From Roseicyclus sediminis (GTDB taxonomy: Bacteria > Pseudomonadota > Alphaproteobacteria > Rhodobacterales > Rhodobacteraceae), in contig NZ_JAOPHT010000018.1 of the NCBI RefSeq assembly GCF_025515305.1, positions 1 through 64,000 of the forward strand: a stretch of 64,000 bases of DNA, in the 5' to 3' direction. The position numbers and the translations under genes are program-made. Positions 1 to 8,089 of this stretch are shown one piece after another (position 1 is the stretch's first letter; every line of letters begins with the position of its first letter). The notes beneath the pieces were generated by a model. That model was not told where the DNA came from. It ran no database searches and saw nothing but the letters and a program-made list of their open reading frames with translations.

Positions 1-177
1 GTCCAAACACGGGCGGGAGGGATTCATAGCGGCACCACTTTGCGCCGAGTACTTTCAGGTCTTGGGTGATCCAATGTCAGATTCGTCCGCACACCGGCCA
101 TAATTGCGTTTTCCATTAGCGTCCGCTTTCGGTCGAAGCTGACGCTGTTGCGGCGTACTATTTGTCGGTCCAGAGCT

Positions 178-205
178 GAGCCCGCCAGACTGATCTGACG
201 GGCTC
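178..205 (-). terminator. Stem-loop after the helicase gene
   Basis: A 12-base arm, a 4-base loop and a 12-base arm pair with one mismatch (outer stem GAGCCCG/CGGGCTC). It lies about 25 bases past the stop of the minus-strand helicase gene, so it could end that operon. There is no clear T-run on the minus-strand side, so it is at best a weak intrinsic terminator. The rest of 1-177 shows nothing I recognise. Confidence 0.4.
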
Positions 206-229
206 TGCATGGGCAAATCGATTGCGCAT

Positions 230-2023
230 CTATATGCGCTCGATCCGGTACCTGTTGCCTTCGTGATCTTTGACGACGACGAGTTTCATCGTGACACCGT
301 CGATTTCGATCGGGCGACCTTCGATCGACTTGAGCTTCTTCGCAACGCGGTGGGCGTTCACGACATCGTTAGCGAACGGGCGACCGCTGGCCTCTTCTAA
401 GGCGGACCTCAGGACAGCAGGGTCTGGTTCGTGGTCTGAACGTGATTGCCCGGGAAACCTGTCCTTGCACAGCTTTACGACGGAGGCCGCCGTAAACTCG
501 CTCTCGATACCGCCGCGGGTGCCCTCCAGATATTTCGCCATCATCGCCAGGAAATCCGCCGCCCCCTGCGCTTCTTCATCGAACTGATCGTTGGCTCGGA
601 AGATCTCCTCGAAGTCGACGCCGGCCACCAGCTCGACCGGGTGACCGATCAACGACCACCAATCCTTGAAGCGGGTCTTGAGCTTGTTTGGCTTGGCCCT
701 AACGAGCATCAGTATGGTGTATAGGCGCCGTAGGATCTCGACACGGTGCGCTTTCGTCCAGGCGAACGGATCTTCGTGGACAAACTCCCGGTTCTCAGGA
801 TCGGGTCGGTTCGTCGACAGGTGCGCGACGAGGGAGCGCGAGGCCATGTCCCCCTTGGGACTGATGTTATTGCCGGTGAAGGTGATGATGGTGGCTGTCG
901 GAACTGTCTCTGAGCGGCTTTCGCCCAGCACGCGATCCGTGAGCTCGGCAGAGGTCAGCGCACGTTCGATAGTGGAACTGCTGATGGCCGAGCCGCGCGG
1001 GATGTTGTCATGCACGACCATCGGCGCACCCTCCCGAAGGTAAGAAAAGACCGCTTTGCGTTGTTCCTCCTCTTCGAATGACCAAGACGCGGCCGACGCC
1101 ATCGAACCTACAATCGCCGTCGAGACCATGTTGAGGGCCGTGGTCTTGCCACTCCCTCGCTGAGCCGCTGCGACGAAGAAAGCTGGGCGCTCCGGCAGCA
1201 GGTGTCGCTCGATGACAGTGAGGCCTAATGCGATCAGGATAGCGAGGCCCTCGGCGTCCGTCGCCACATCGCAGAGCCAATTCTCGGCTAGCCAGGTGTA
1301 GGCCTCCTGTGCATCCGCGAGTGACACTGGGCCAATCTGGCAAACGGCATCATCTAGTATGGGATCCACCTCGAAGATGAGACCCAGGTCCCGATCGAGG
1401 CGCCGGCCGGTCTTGAGTTGGGGGCCGGGCAGCACTATCGGCAGCGTGGCGATACCCCTAACGCGGGGCAGCACAGACCCTTCCCAATTGGCGTATGCCC
1501 GAAGAAATGGGAGCTGCAGTCGTACTGCCGCTAGACCGTCAACGTTGTCATCTTGATCGACGGGAGCGAACCTCACGTGATCCTCTAGGATCAGCGTGGC
1601 TTCCGCTTCATCAGCGACCTTGATGGTGGCCACTGGTGGTGCCGGTAGTGGCTCTTCCTCTTCTGCTACAAGCTGATGGAGTTCACTGATCGGCCGGCGT
1701 GTGACCATCGCCATACGATGGTCGAGGGTGCGGAACGGCGGCACGGCCACATCGACGGTCGCCAGCTCTTCGTCCAGCCGATGGAGTGTCGGTGTGAACT
1801 CTGCTTTGCTCGCTGGAGCCGGTATCACCGGCCGCCGGTCGCGGCGCCGGTGTCGCCCACCTTCTCGCCGTCGGCGCGCGTCAGCGTGGTCCCGAGCTGT
1901 AGCCAGGCGTTCGCGGAGCTCTCCAATAGGGACGCCAAGGACTTGCCTGGCCTCCCACAACAACTCGCGCTCTTCCCCTGGTTCTAGGGTGGCTGTGGCC
2001 AATGCATTTACGAAGTTTTCCAT
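230..2023 (-). CDS. P-loop replicative helicase/ATPase of an integrated element
   Basis: A 597-residue protein with a Walker A motif (QRGSGKTT) near residue 290 and the conserved downstream blocks VVHDN, LTSAELTDRVLG and FTGNN. This pattern matches the C-terminal helicase half of the primase-helicase at 43203-45947 in the same window. The N-terminal 150 residues are charged and probably not catalytic. The start ATG at 2023 was chosen because it follows the primase stop by one base, so the two are co-translated; an upstream in-frame start would run into the primase gene. Role inferred: unwinding for replication of the integrated element. Family (D5/SF3-like or other AAA+) is not certain. Confidence 0.75.
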   Translation of the reverse strand: MENFVNALATATLEPGEERELLWEARQVLGVPIGELRERLATARDHADARRRREGGRHRRRDRRPVIPAPASKAEFTPTLHRLDEELATVDVAVPPFRTLDHRMAMVTRRPISELHQLVAEEEEPLPAPPVATIKVADEAEATLILEDHVRFAPVDQDDNVDGLAAVRLQLPFLRAYANWEGSVLPRVRGIATLPIVLPGPQLKTGRRLDRDLGLIFEVDPILDDAVCQIGPVSLADAQEAYTWLAENWLCDVATDAEGLAILIALGLTVIERHLLPERPAFFVAAAQRGSGKTTALNMVSTAIVGSMASAASWSFEEEEQRKAVFSYLREGAPMVVHDNIPRGSAISSSTIERALTSAELTDRVLGESRSETVPTATIITFTGNNISPKGDMASRSLVAHLSTNRPDPENREFVHEDPFAWTKAHRVEILRRLYTILMLVRAKPNKLKTRFKDWWSLIGHPVELVAGVDFEEIFRANDQFDEEAQGAADFLAMMAKYLEGTRGGIESEFTAASVVKLCKDRFPGQSRSDHEPDPAVLRSALEEASGRPFANDVVNAHRVAKKLKSIEGRPIEIDGVTMKLVVVKDHEGNRYRIERI

Positions 2024-2024
2024 G

Positions 2025-3293
2025 TCAATTGTCCCTGAGTGCTTGCAGGAGGGCCCGGAGTGTCCCCGCGTCATGGATTAGGTCATAGCGAGCGCCGCCA
2101 TGGGCAAAGCTTTTGATCCAGAGCGAACCGTCATCCCTGCGGTAGACCTTGGCCTTGTTGCGGCCGTACGAGACGCCTTCCAGCGGATCAGCGAGGGCTT
2201 CCCCTACGTAACGATCCGGGTTCAGCAGGACGTCTGCCACATTGACATCACCGAGGTCGCGATCGTCAAACTGCAGTGGATGCAGTGGCAAAAGCTCGCC
2301 CCTGTGGCGCCGGGAGATCTGGTCTCTTGCGACAGGAAGCTCTAGTCCGGTCTTGTCGGCCAACTCCCGCGCAAGGCGGTCGTCGGCTCGCTCACGCAGC
2401 TCATCCGCCGCTGGTCGTAGCAGCTGTTTCTGCTCTTGCACGATTGCCTGGAACCGCGCCCATTCACGGGCGCTCAGATCCGGCAGCGCGGTCCGCGTAT
2501 CAACCACGATACCCTCTGACACAACGGGACGACGCGGCTCAGCAGACTGCTCCAGAGGCGGCACGAGTACTGGCGGACCTTCGAACACCAGCCGTTCTGG
2601 TGATCCGACTGATTGGTCCACAATGGAGCGTTCGAGCATCTGCCCAACACTTCCGAGCCGGATCCAACCCAAGCCAGCCAGCGATAGCCTCTGGTGTAGT
2701 ACTTCCGTGGCACGTGGGATATCAGCGGCATCTTGAACGGCGACATAGATGTGCTCGCCTCCTGAGCCTTCGTAATTCTCGCCTGTCTCTGCGTTCCGCA
2801 AGCCCGCAGAGGTCGAGGCGCGTTGAAGACAACCGGCCTCGGCAAGTTCAGGGACGACCTGACAGATGAGGCTCCAAGCACCGCCGGCTTCGGTGATGCG
2901 TTCGCGGATATCATCTGGCATGCCCTTCTGATCGAAGTCGATCAGAAGAAGGCCCGGCTGTCCCTCGACGAAGCGGATGTGGTCCTTTGATCGCGCGATC
3001 TGATCGGGTGCTCCCGTGAGAGCCTCTTTGACAACCACTTCCAGGATCTTGCCGTCTTCGGTATTTAGGATTTGTCCGAGGGCTAGAGCTTGTTCGCTTT
3101 CTAGGCCCGAGATCAGGTTGCCCAGACCCAGCAAACCCTCGACCATGACATTGCAGGCATATCCGGCCGACATCTTGCAGTCTGATGCGTCCGAGATTGG
3201 TCGGCCGTCGTCACACAGTGAAATCGACTTGCTGAGTGGCCCACCCAACTTGTTGAACACGGCCAGGCGGAAGGTTGTATCATCACTCCGCAT
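2025..3293 (-). CDS. AEP-type primase of an integrated element
   Basis: A 422-residue protein that aligns by eye with the N-terminal half of the fused primase-helicase at 43203-45947. Shared elements are the opening block around residues 8-40 (LAVFNKLGGPLSKSISL), an acidic DxD-like motif (LLIDFDQKG), GGEHIYV, a hydrophobic block RLVFEG, and a C-terminal SFAHGG near residue 398. DxD, xHx and hydrophobic-acid blocks in this order fit archaeo-eukaryotic primases. The start at 3293 overlaps the end of the AlpA-like gene by 11 bases; a longer reading frame exists upstream but covers the AlpA gene in another frame. With the next gene it forms a split primase-helicase pair. Confidence 0.7.
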   Translation of the reverse strand: MRSDDTTFRLAVFNKLGGPLSKSISLCDDGRPISDASDCKMSAGYACNVMVEGLLGLGNLISGLESEQALALGQILNTEDGKILEVVVKEALTGAPDQIARSKDHIRFVEGQPGLLLIDFDQKGMPDDIRERITEAGGAWSLICQVVPELAEAGCLQRASTSAGLRNAETGENYEGSGGEHIYVAVQDAADIPRATEVLHQRLSLAGLGWIRLGSVGQMLERSIVDQSVGSPERLVFEGPPVLVPPLEQSAEPRRPVVSEGIVVDTRTALPDLSAREWARFQAIVQEQKQLLRPAADELRERADDRLARELADKTGLELPVARDQISRRHRGELLPLHPLQFDDRDLGDVNVADVLLNPDRYVGEALADPLEGVSYGRNKAKVYRRDDGSLWIKSFAHGGARYDLIHDAGTLRALLQALRDN

Positions 3294-3462
3294 CGGCCAG
3301 CTCCTCGATAAAGGCGTCGACTTCATCCTCTCGCCAATAGAGCCGACCCCCGATCTTTTTCGGCTGCGGGAGGCGGGACAACGATACATCGCGGTAGATG
3401 CTGGTACGGCCGCGGCCGCCCAGGCGGCGGCTAAGCTCATTTAGGGTTATCAAGCGCGTCAT
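3283..3462 (-). CDS. AlpA-family small DNA-binding regulator
   Basis: A 59-residue protein (MTRLITLNELSRRLGG...) missed by length cut-offs. It has the AlpA/excisionase layout: a short helix-turn-helix with TSIYRD as recognition helix, then PKKIGGRLYWREDEVDAFI, the usual wing and C-terminal helix. AlpA proteins activate integrase or act as excisionase in P4-like satellites. It sits between the integrase/165-aa pair and the primase and overlaps the primase start, so it is part of the element operon. The second element has an equivalent at 46332-46529. Confidence 0.8.
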   Translation of the reverse strand: MTRLITLNELSRRLGGRGRTSIYRDVSLSRLPQPKKIGGRLYWREDEVDAFIEELADAE

Positions 3463-3549
3463 TTGGTGCTCCGTGGTTATTCAACTGGAGCAAGGTTTAG
3501 GGGAAGGGCGCCCACACGTAGCCAACATGAACTCAGCGAAATTTGCGAG

Positions 3550-4047
3550 TTACTGTTGGTCTTTCCACTCCCACCACATCCTTTCCATGTCCGACATCTC
3601 AGGTAAGCGCTTCATTTCTTTTTGTTTCTTCGAGCGGCGCCGATAATTGTGAAAGGTTTCTGGATCCAGACCCCTTTCCGTAGCCACTTCATCAGCAATC
3701 TCATTCGATTTTCCCGGCGGCCTTCCCGCATGCTCAAACCGTTTTTTGTAAACAAATTCAGCCAGCTTAAGCCCTACCGCACGCCCCACTCGCCGCATCG
3801 CACCTCCGTATGGGTTACCTGGCGGTCTTGTGGGCGGCAACTCCCCCGCCATCCACGCTGCGATTGCATCAATTGTGTAATACGAAGGTGGCCTACCTCG
3901 CCTTAGGTAATCGGCAAGTTGTTTGCATTCGCCTTCGACCGCGCGGAAGACTTCGACTGGGGGGCGGTCCAGAGGATCGTAGTCAGGCTGGTCTTCCGAC
4001 AATTGCGGTATTGCTTCTTCGCTATCGTTATCTTGTGGCATGGTCAT
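3550..4047 (-). CDS. Element protein of unknown function
   Basis: A 165-residue, charged, soluble protein with an acidic N-terminus and a basic, proline-rich middle. Near residue 115 it has GRPPGKSNEIADEVATERG followed by TFHNYRRRSKK, which could be a helix-turn-helix. The start overlaps the integrase stop by 20 bases, so it is co-translated with it. I do not recognise the family; a DNA-binding accessory protein of the element is a guess from context. Confidence 0.6.
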   Translation of the reverse strand: MTMPQDNDSEEAIPQLSEDQPDYDPLDRPPVEVFRAVEGECKQLADYLRRGRPPSYYTIDAIAAWMAGELPPTRPPGNPYGGAMRRVGRAVGLKLAEFVYKKRFEHAGRPPGKSNEIADEVATERGLDPETFHNYRRRSKKQKEMKRLPEMSDMERMWWEWKDQQ

Positions 4048-5209
4048 CTCGCTCTTTTCCTCCTTTGACGTGCGAACCCCACCGCTCCATCAAATCCCGC
4101 CGCTGCTCCAGATAGTCCGTACGCCGGTAAGCCCGCTCTACGCTGCCGCCGACAATGTGAGCAAGGCAAGTCTCTGCCACCTCCCGCGGAACGTCGGTCT
4201 CTTCTGCACACCAAGTCCTGAAGCTCGACCTGAACCCATGTGGCCGCGCCTCCAGTCCCTGGCGTTCCATGAAACGGGACATCGTGGCGTCCGAGATCAC
4301 GCCCTCGCGCACGTTGGGAAAGAGAAAGCCGTCGCGCTCGAAGGCGCGGGCTGTCTGGATCACGCCTTGGGCCTCTTTGCTCAGGGGAATGCGGTGTTCC
4401 TTGCCCCCCTTCATACGCGCGCCCGGGATCGTCCAGACGTCGCCGTCGATCTCGTCGACATGGCAGAGGCGAACCTCGCTGGACCGAGTTGCTGTCAGGA
4501 TCAGGAGCCGCAGAGCGAGGTGGGTGATCGTGCCCTCGTTCAGGCTTTGGTAGAAGGCGGGCACGTCGCGCCAGTGCATGGCCGGGACATGTCGTGGCTG
4601 GTGCCGCGACTTGCCGAGCAGTGCCTTCGCCTTCTCCGTGACTTGGACATCGACATCCAGCCCCATCGCCGCCGCATGACGGACGACGATGCCAAGCCGG
4701 TTCAGAGCCTTCTTTGCCGTATCCGCCTTGCTGTGCCAGATCGGGGCCAGGGCGTTCTTCACGTCTCTCTGGTCCAGCTCCTCGATCGGAACGCGTCCGA
4801 GCTTCGGAAGAACGTGCAACTCTAGGGGCGAGAACCATCTGCCAGCCTTCCCGTCGCCCTTGAGCTGCGCCTTGCGCGCCTCGAAGGCTTCCACCGCGAC
4901 GGCGGCCAAGGTGTGGTCGGCCTTCTCAGCCTCTCGGCGCTGCCGCTGGCGCTCCTTGATCGGATCCTTGCCTTGCCGGGCGACAGAGCGCCACTCCGCT
5001 GCCGTCTCTCGCGCTTCCTTGAGGGACACATCACGCAGAGCGCCGAGACCCATCTCTCGCCTGCGCCCGTGGACGGTCACGCGCAGGAACCACTGCGCAC
5101 CTCCATCGTCACGCTTGTGTAGCCAGAGGCCGCCGCCATCGGCATACTTCCCGGGCGCGCAGCTCTTCACCTGCGCTGCGGATAGCTTGTTCAATGCCCT
5201 CGTCGACAT
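4028..5209 (-). CDS. P4-type tyrosine integrase
   Basis: A 393-residue site-specific recombinase that integrates the element. The N-terminus has the DUF4102 arm-binding domain (KYADGGGLWLHK). The catalytic half shows TATRSSEVR (first Arg), HGFRSSFRTW (His-x-x-Arg), a later His (AHIVGG) and the nucleophile Tyr in ERAYRRTDYL. Length is normal for the P4/phage family. The ATG at 5209 gives the usual MSTRALNKLSA beginning; an in-frame start at 5227 is possible but runs into an inverted repeat. It is the first gene of the minus-strand element operon and marks the element's end next to xylB. Confidence 0.92.
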   Translation of the reverse strand: MSTRALNKLSAAQVKSCAPGKYADGGGLWLHKRDDGGAQWFLRVTVHGRRREMGLGALRDVSLKEARETAAEWRSVARQGKDPIKERQRQRREAEKADHTLAAVAVEAFEARKAQLKGDGKAGRWFSPLELHVLPKLGRVPIEELDQRDVKNALAPIWHSKADTAKKALNRLGIVVRHAAAMGLDVDVQVTEKAKALLGKSRHQPRHVPAMHWRDVPAFYQSLNEGTITHLALRLLILTATRSSEVRLCHVDEIDGDVWTIPGARMKGGKEHRIPLSKEAQGVIQTARAFERDGFLFPNVREGVISDATMSRFMERQGLEARPHGFRSSFRTWCAEETDVPREVAETCLAHIVGGSVERAYRRTDYLEQRRDLMERWGSHVKGGKERDDHATR

Positions 5210-5226
5210 GTCCACCCTCCAGTCCA

Positions 5227-5251
5227 CCCCAAGATATGGTATGCCTTGGGG
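5227..5251. promoter_or_regulatory. Inverted repeat upstream of integrase
   Basis: CCCCAAG and CTTGGGG arms flank 11 bases just upstream of the integrase start. It could be a regulator or integrase binding site, or a hairpin in the integrase leader. Only the symmetry is seen. Confidence 0.35.
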
Positions 5252-5363
5252 CAGAATGGAACAGGGTGAAACGGAGAGATCGCTCTAAGCGTCTGTTCTT
5301 AATTGCTATTGAGACGGCGTGGAACGACTTGGTTCAAGTCTTCAACGCCCCCCTGCGGCACCA

Positions 5364-5530
5364 TCATTCGTTTTCAGCGTCCTCCTCACCGATCTTGCGC
5401 AAAAAGCCGAGGTTGCCGATCAACTTCGCCATGCGCCCGCCCATAACGAGACGATCGGGATCGCAGTGGCTTAAGGCGAACTCGTGTGCCGTCTCCGGTC
5501 CCTCATGGGCAAGCGGCGGGACGCCCTGAA
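5364..5530 (-). pseudogene. C-terminal remnant of an unidentified gene
   Basis: Between integrase and xylB a minus-strand frame of about 55 codons encodes a protein-like sequence ending HCDPDRLVMGGRMAKLIG, then NLGFLRKIGEEDAENE and a TGA stop. It has no good start codon and begins right at the xylB stop. It looks like the tail of a chromosomal gene whose front was lost when the element inserted or a deletion joined it to xylB. I cannot name the family. The rest of 5252-5538 shows nothing else; no convincing tRNA or att core was found. Confidence 0.35.
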
Positions 5531-5538
5531 GCAGGCGG

Positions 5539-6978
5539 TCATGTCAGTCCGCTGATGGCGGATTGCGCGGCGCGGTAGCGGCCATGGGCCTCCGTGAAGG
5601 CCTCGGCGAGCCCCCGGTCGGGCTCGATCACGCGGGCGGTGGGCGGTGGGCGCGCGATCTCTGCCCCCACCCCTTCGGCCGCCATGAGACCGAGCCGGGC
5701 CGCGCCGAAAGCTGCTCCGAAATCGCCCGCGCGCGGAAGGATCAGCGTGCACTCCAGCGCCGTGGCAATGACCGAGAGCCAGTAATCCGAACGCGCGCCG
5801 CCGCCCGTGGCCGTCAGGTCCTCGATCGCAGTCCCGGTGGCGGCCAGCGCGTCGCGGCAGTCGCGCAGCGCGAAGGCCACGCCCTCCAGCACCGCACGGG
5901 TGGCCGCGGCCCGGTCGGTGGCATGTCCGAGCCCCAGGAACGCACCGCGGATCGACGCATCGTTGAGCGGCGTCCGCTCGCCACCCAGATATGGCAGGAA
6001 CAGCGTTCGGCCGGGGGCCTCCAGCGTCCCGAGCTCGGCGGTCAGGGTCGCGGCATCGGCACCGACGAGACCCGCATACCAGTTCAGCGCGTCGGTTGCG
6101 GCCAGGATGACGCCCATCTGGTGCCAAGTCCCGGGCAGCGCGTGGCAGAAAGTGTGGACGGCGGTCCCGGGATCGGGCCGATAACCATCGTTCGCGGCGA
6201 AAAGCACGCCCGAGGTCCCCAGGCTGACGAAGCCGCGCCCCGCCACCACCGCGCCCATTCCGACACCGGTCGCCGCGTTGTCGCCGCCACCGCCCGCAAC
6301 GGGCGTGCCTCGCGGCAGGCCGAACCGGTCCGCCAGCCCGTCGCGGAGCGTGCCGGATACCGCCGAGCCTTCCACGAGGCGCGGCATCTGGCCGACCGTC
6401 AGGCCCGTAGCCTCCAGAAGCCCTGGATCCCAGGCCCGCGCGCCGGTGTCGAGCCAGCTCGTTCCCGCCGCGTCCGACATCTCGGCCACGTGTTCCCCCG
6501 TCAGCCAGAGGCGCACGTAGTCCTTGGGCAGGAGGACCATCGCCACCTTGTCGAACGTCTCCGGCTCATGCGCCCGGACCCAGGCGAGCTTGGGCGCGGT
6601 GAAGCCCGGGAAGACGATGTTGCCCGAGACGGCGCGGAACCGCGGATCGGCATCCATGGCCGCGGCCTCGGAATGGGCGCGGGTGTCGTTCCACAGGATG
6701 CAGGGCCTGAGTGGCCTGTCATCGGCGCCGAGCAGCGTCGCGCCATGCATCTGGCCCGACAGCCCGATACCGCGCACGCCCGCCAGCGCCCCTTGCCCCG
6801 CGAGCGCCGCCAGAACGCGTTCGGTCGCCGCGATCCAGTCACCGGGATCCTGCTCGGACCAGCCCGCATCCGGCCGCGACACCGACAGCGGCGCCGACGC
6901 CTCCGCCACCGGCTCCTGCCCTTCGCCGATGACCAGCGCCTTCACGCCCGATGTGCCGAGATCGATCCCGAGATACAT
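5539..6978 (-). CDS. xylB: Xylulokinase
   Basis: A 479-residue FGGY-family kinase that phosphorylates D-xylulose to xylulose 5-phosphate in the cytoplasm. The N-terminus has the ATPase-fold phosphate loop GIDLGTSGVKAL, then the xylulokinase-type GLSGQMHG and ILWNDTRAH. The C-terminal ATP-binding domain has GVAFALRDC and TGGGARSDYW. Length is normal. The ATG at 6978 is preceded by a purine-rich ribosome site. No xylose isomerase or xylitol dehydrogenase is adjacent, so the sugar route is not shown here. Confidence 0.9.
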   Translation of the reverse strand: MYLGIDLGTSGVKALVIGEGQEPVAEASAPLSVSRPDAGWSEQDPGDWIAATERVLAALAGQGALAGVRGIGLSGQMHGATLLGADDRPLRPCILWNDTRAHSEAAAMDADPRFRAVSGNIVFPGFTAPKLAWVRAHEPETFDKVAMVLLPKDYVRLWLTGEHVAEMSDAAGTSWLDTGARAWDPGLLEATGLTVGQMPRLVEGSAVSGTLRDGLADRFGLPRGTPVAGGGGDNAATGVGMGAVVAGRGFVSLGTSGVLFAANDGYRPDPGTAVHTFCHALPGTWHQMGVILAATDALNWYAGLVGADAATLTAELGTLEAPGRTLFLPYLGGERTPLNDASIRGAFLGLGHATDRAAATRAVLEGVAFALRDCRDALAATGTAIEDLTATGGGARSDYWLSVIATALECTLILPRAGDFGAAFGAARLGLMAAEGVGAEIARPPPTARVIEPDRGLAEAFTEAHGRYRAAQSAISGLT

Positions 6979-7113
6979 GTCTCCCCCCGCCGGTTCTTCA
7001 CGGCCTCACCCGGCGCGCCGCCACTCCTGCGGTCCGGGCGGCGTTTCTCGCCTTGTTATAGCGGACCTCTCCGCGAATGTAGACTGGCCGGGGCGACACA
7101 AGCCAGACACCGG

Positions 7114-7224
7114 CGACAGAACCCTTGTCACCCGCGTGGCGGAAGGGGACCGAGAGGCGCTTGCGGCCTGCTCCCCCGCCCATCATCGCCGTCTCTGCCG
7201 TTTCATCCTTTGTGACTTGATCGA
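7114..7224 (+). pseudogene. Possible ECF sigma factor N-terminal remnant
   Basis: In the 415-base gap between xylB and the hydrolase, one plus-strand frame reads DRTLVTRVAEGDREALAA and then AHHRRLCRFIL. This resembles region 2.1 of ECF sigma factors. It has no start, no continuation to region 2.4 or 4, and soon meets a changed context, so if real it is a relic. Nothing else is recognisable in 6979-7393. Confidence 0.25.
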
Positions 7225-7393
7225 TCAGCAGACGGCGTGCGGCCACAGCGAATTCGGCCCGACGCGGGTTGTGCGCGAGACCGCGCCCAAGCCGCGCGAC
7301 ATGGCGCACCCCGTGCCTGCCCCGCCCGGACCAACCGCTGGCGCATCGCCGTCGGCGGCGCGGAGAATGAGGCGGCCCTTTTCCCTTTCCGGT

Positions 7394-8089
7394 TCAGTCC
7401 GCAAGCCAGCGCGCCAGCGCCGCCGTCGTCTCCTCGGGTCGCTCCAGCGTGGGCATGTGTCCCGCACCCTCGACAATCACGAGGTCCGATCCGGGGATCA
7501 GGGCGTGCATCAATTCGTGCCGCTCCACCGGGCAGAGCCGGTCCTCCCGGCCACAAAGGATCAGCGCGGACACCGAGACGCCGCGCAACGTGTCCTGCTG
7601 GTCGGGGCGGTCGCGGAGCGCGATCGACTGCCGCTCGAAGACCTCCGGCCCGAGGTCGAGCGCCATGGCCATGCAAAGATCGAGGATCGCGGCGCGGTCG
7701 GGCGTGTCGGCGATGTAGTTCGGCTTCAGCTCGTCGCGCATGATCCGGGCGAGATGGCCCGCGCGGACGGCCTCGATCTGCGGGCCGCGCCGGGCCCGCA
7801 CCGCCGGCAGTTCGGCGCGCGGATTGGTGTCGAGAAGCGCCAGGCGCGCAACGCGATCCGGGGCGCGGCGGATGACCTCCATCGCCACGATGCCGCCCAT
7901 GGAAAGCCCTGCAAGGGCAAAGTGTTGCGGGGCGTTCTTCAACACGTCTTCTGCAAGCCCCCCGATATCGGAGGCGCCGGTGATGTCGCCAACCGTGACC
8001 TCCCGAGCGCCGGAGAAGGCCACGATCTGCGGACCGAAGAGCCGGGCATCGCACATCATGCCCGGCAGGAGGACGAGCGGCAGGCTCAT
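7394..8089 (-). CDS. Alpha/beta-hydrolase
   Basis: A 231-residue alpha/beta-hydrolase fold protein. It has the oxyanion region LLPGMMCDARLF, the nucleophile elbow GLSMGG (Ser), the acid in LCGREDRLCP and the catalytic His in GAGHMPTLERPEE. The ATG at 8089 overlaps the stop of the MetE-like gene by an ATGA, so it is the last gene of that operon. Ester or amide hydrolysis of a small molecule is inferred from the fold; the substrate is unknown. Confidence 0.85.
   Translation of the reverse strand: MSLPLVLLPGMMCDARLFGPQIVAFSGAREVTVGDITGASDIGGLAEDVLKNAPQHFALAGLSMGGIVAMEVIRRAPDRVARLALLDTNPRAELPAVRARRGPQIEAVRAGHLARIMRDELKPNYIADTPDRAAILDLCMAMALDLGPEVFERQSIALRDRPDQQDTLRGVSVSALILCGREDRLCPVERHELMHALIPGSDLVIVEGAGHMPTLERPEETTAALARWLAD

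Noticed and set aside
2025-3440. 471-aa version of the left primase
   Set aside because: The first 49 codons cover the AlpA-like gene in another frame and are low-complexity; homology to the second primase begins after 3293.
5325-5365. tRNA-3'-end-like stretch GGTTCAAGTC ... GCACCA near the integrase, a possible att core
   Set aside because: T stem does not pair properly and no second copy was seen in the window, so it cannot be called an attachment site.
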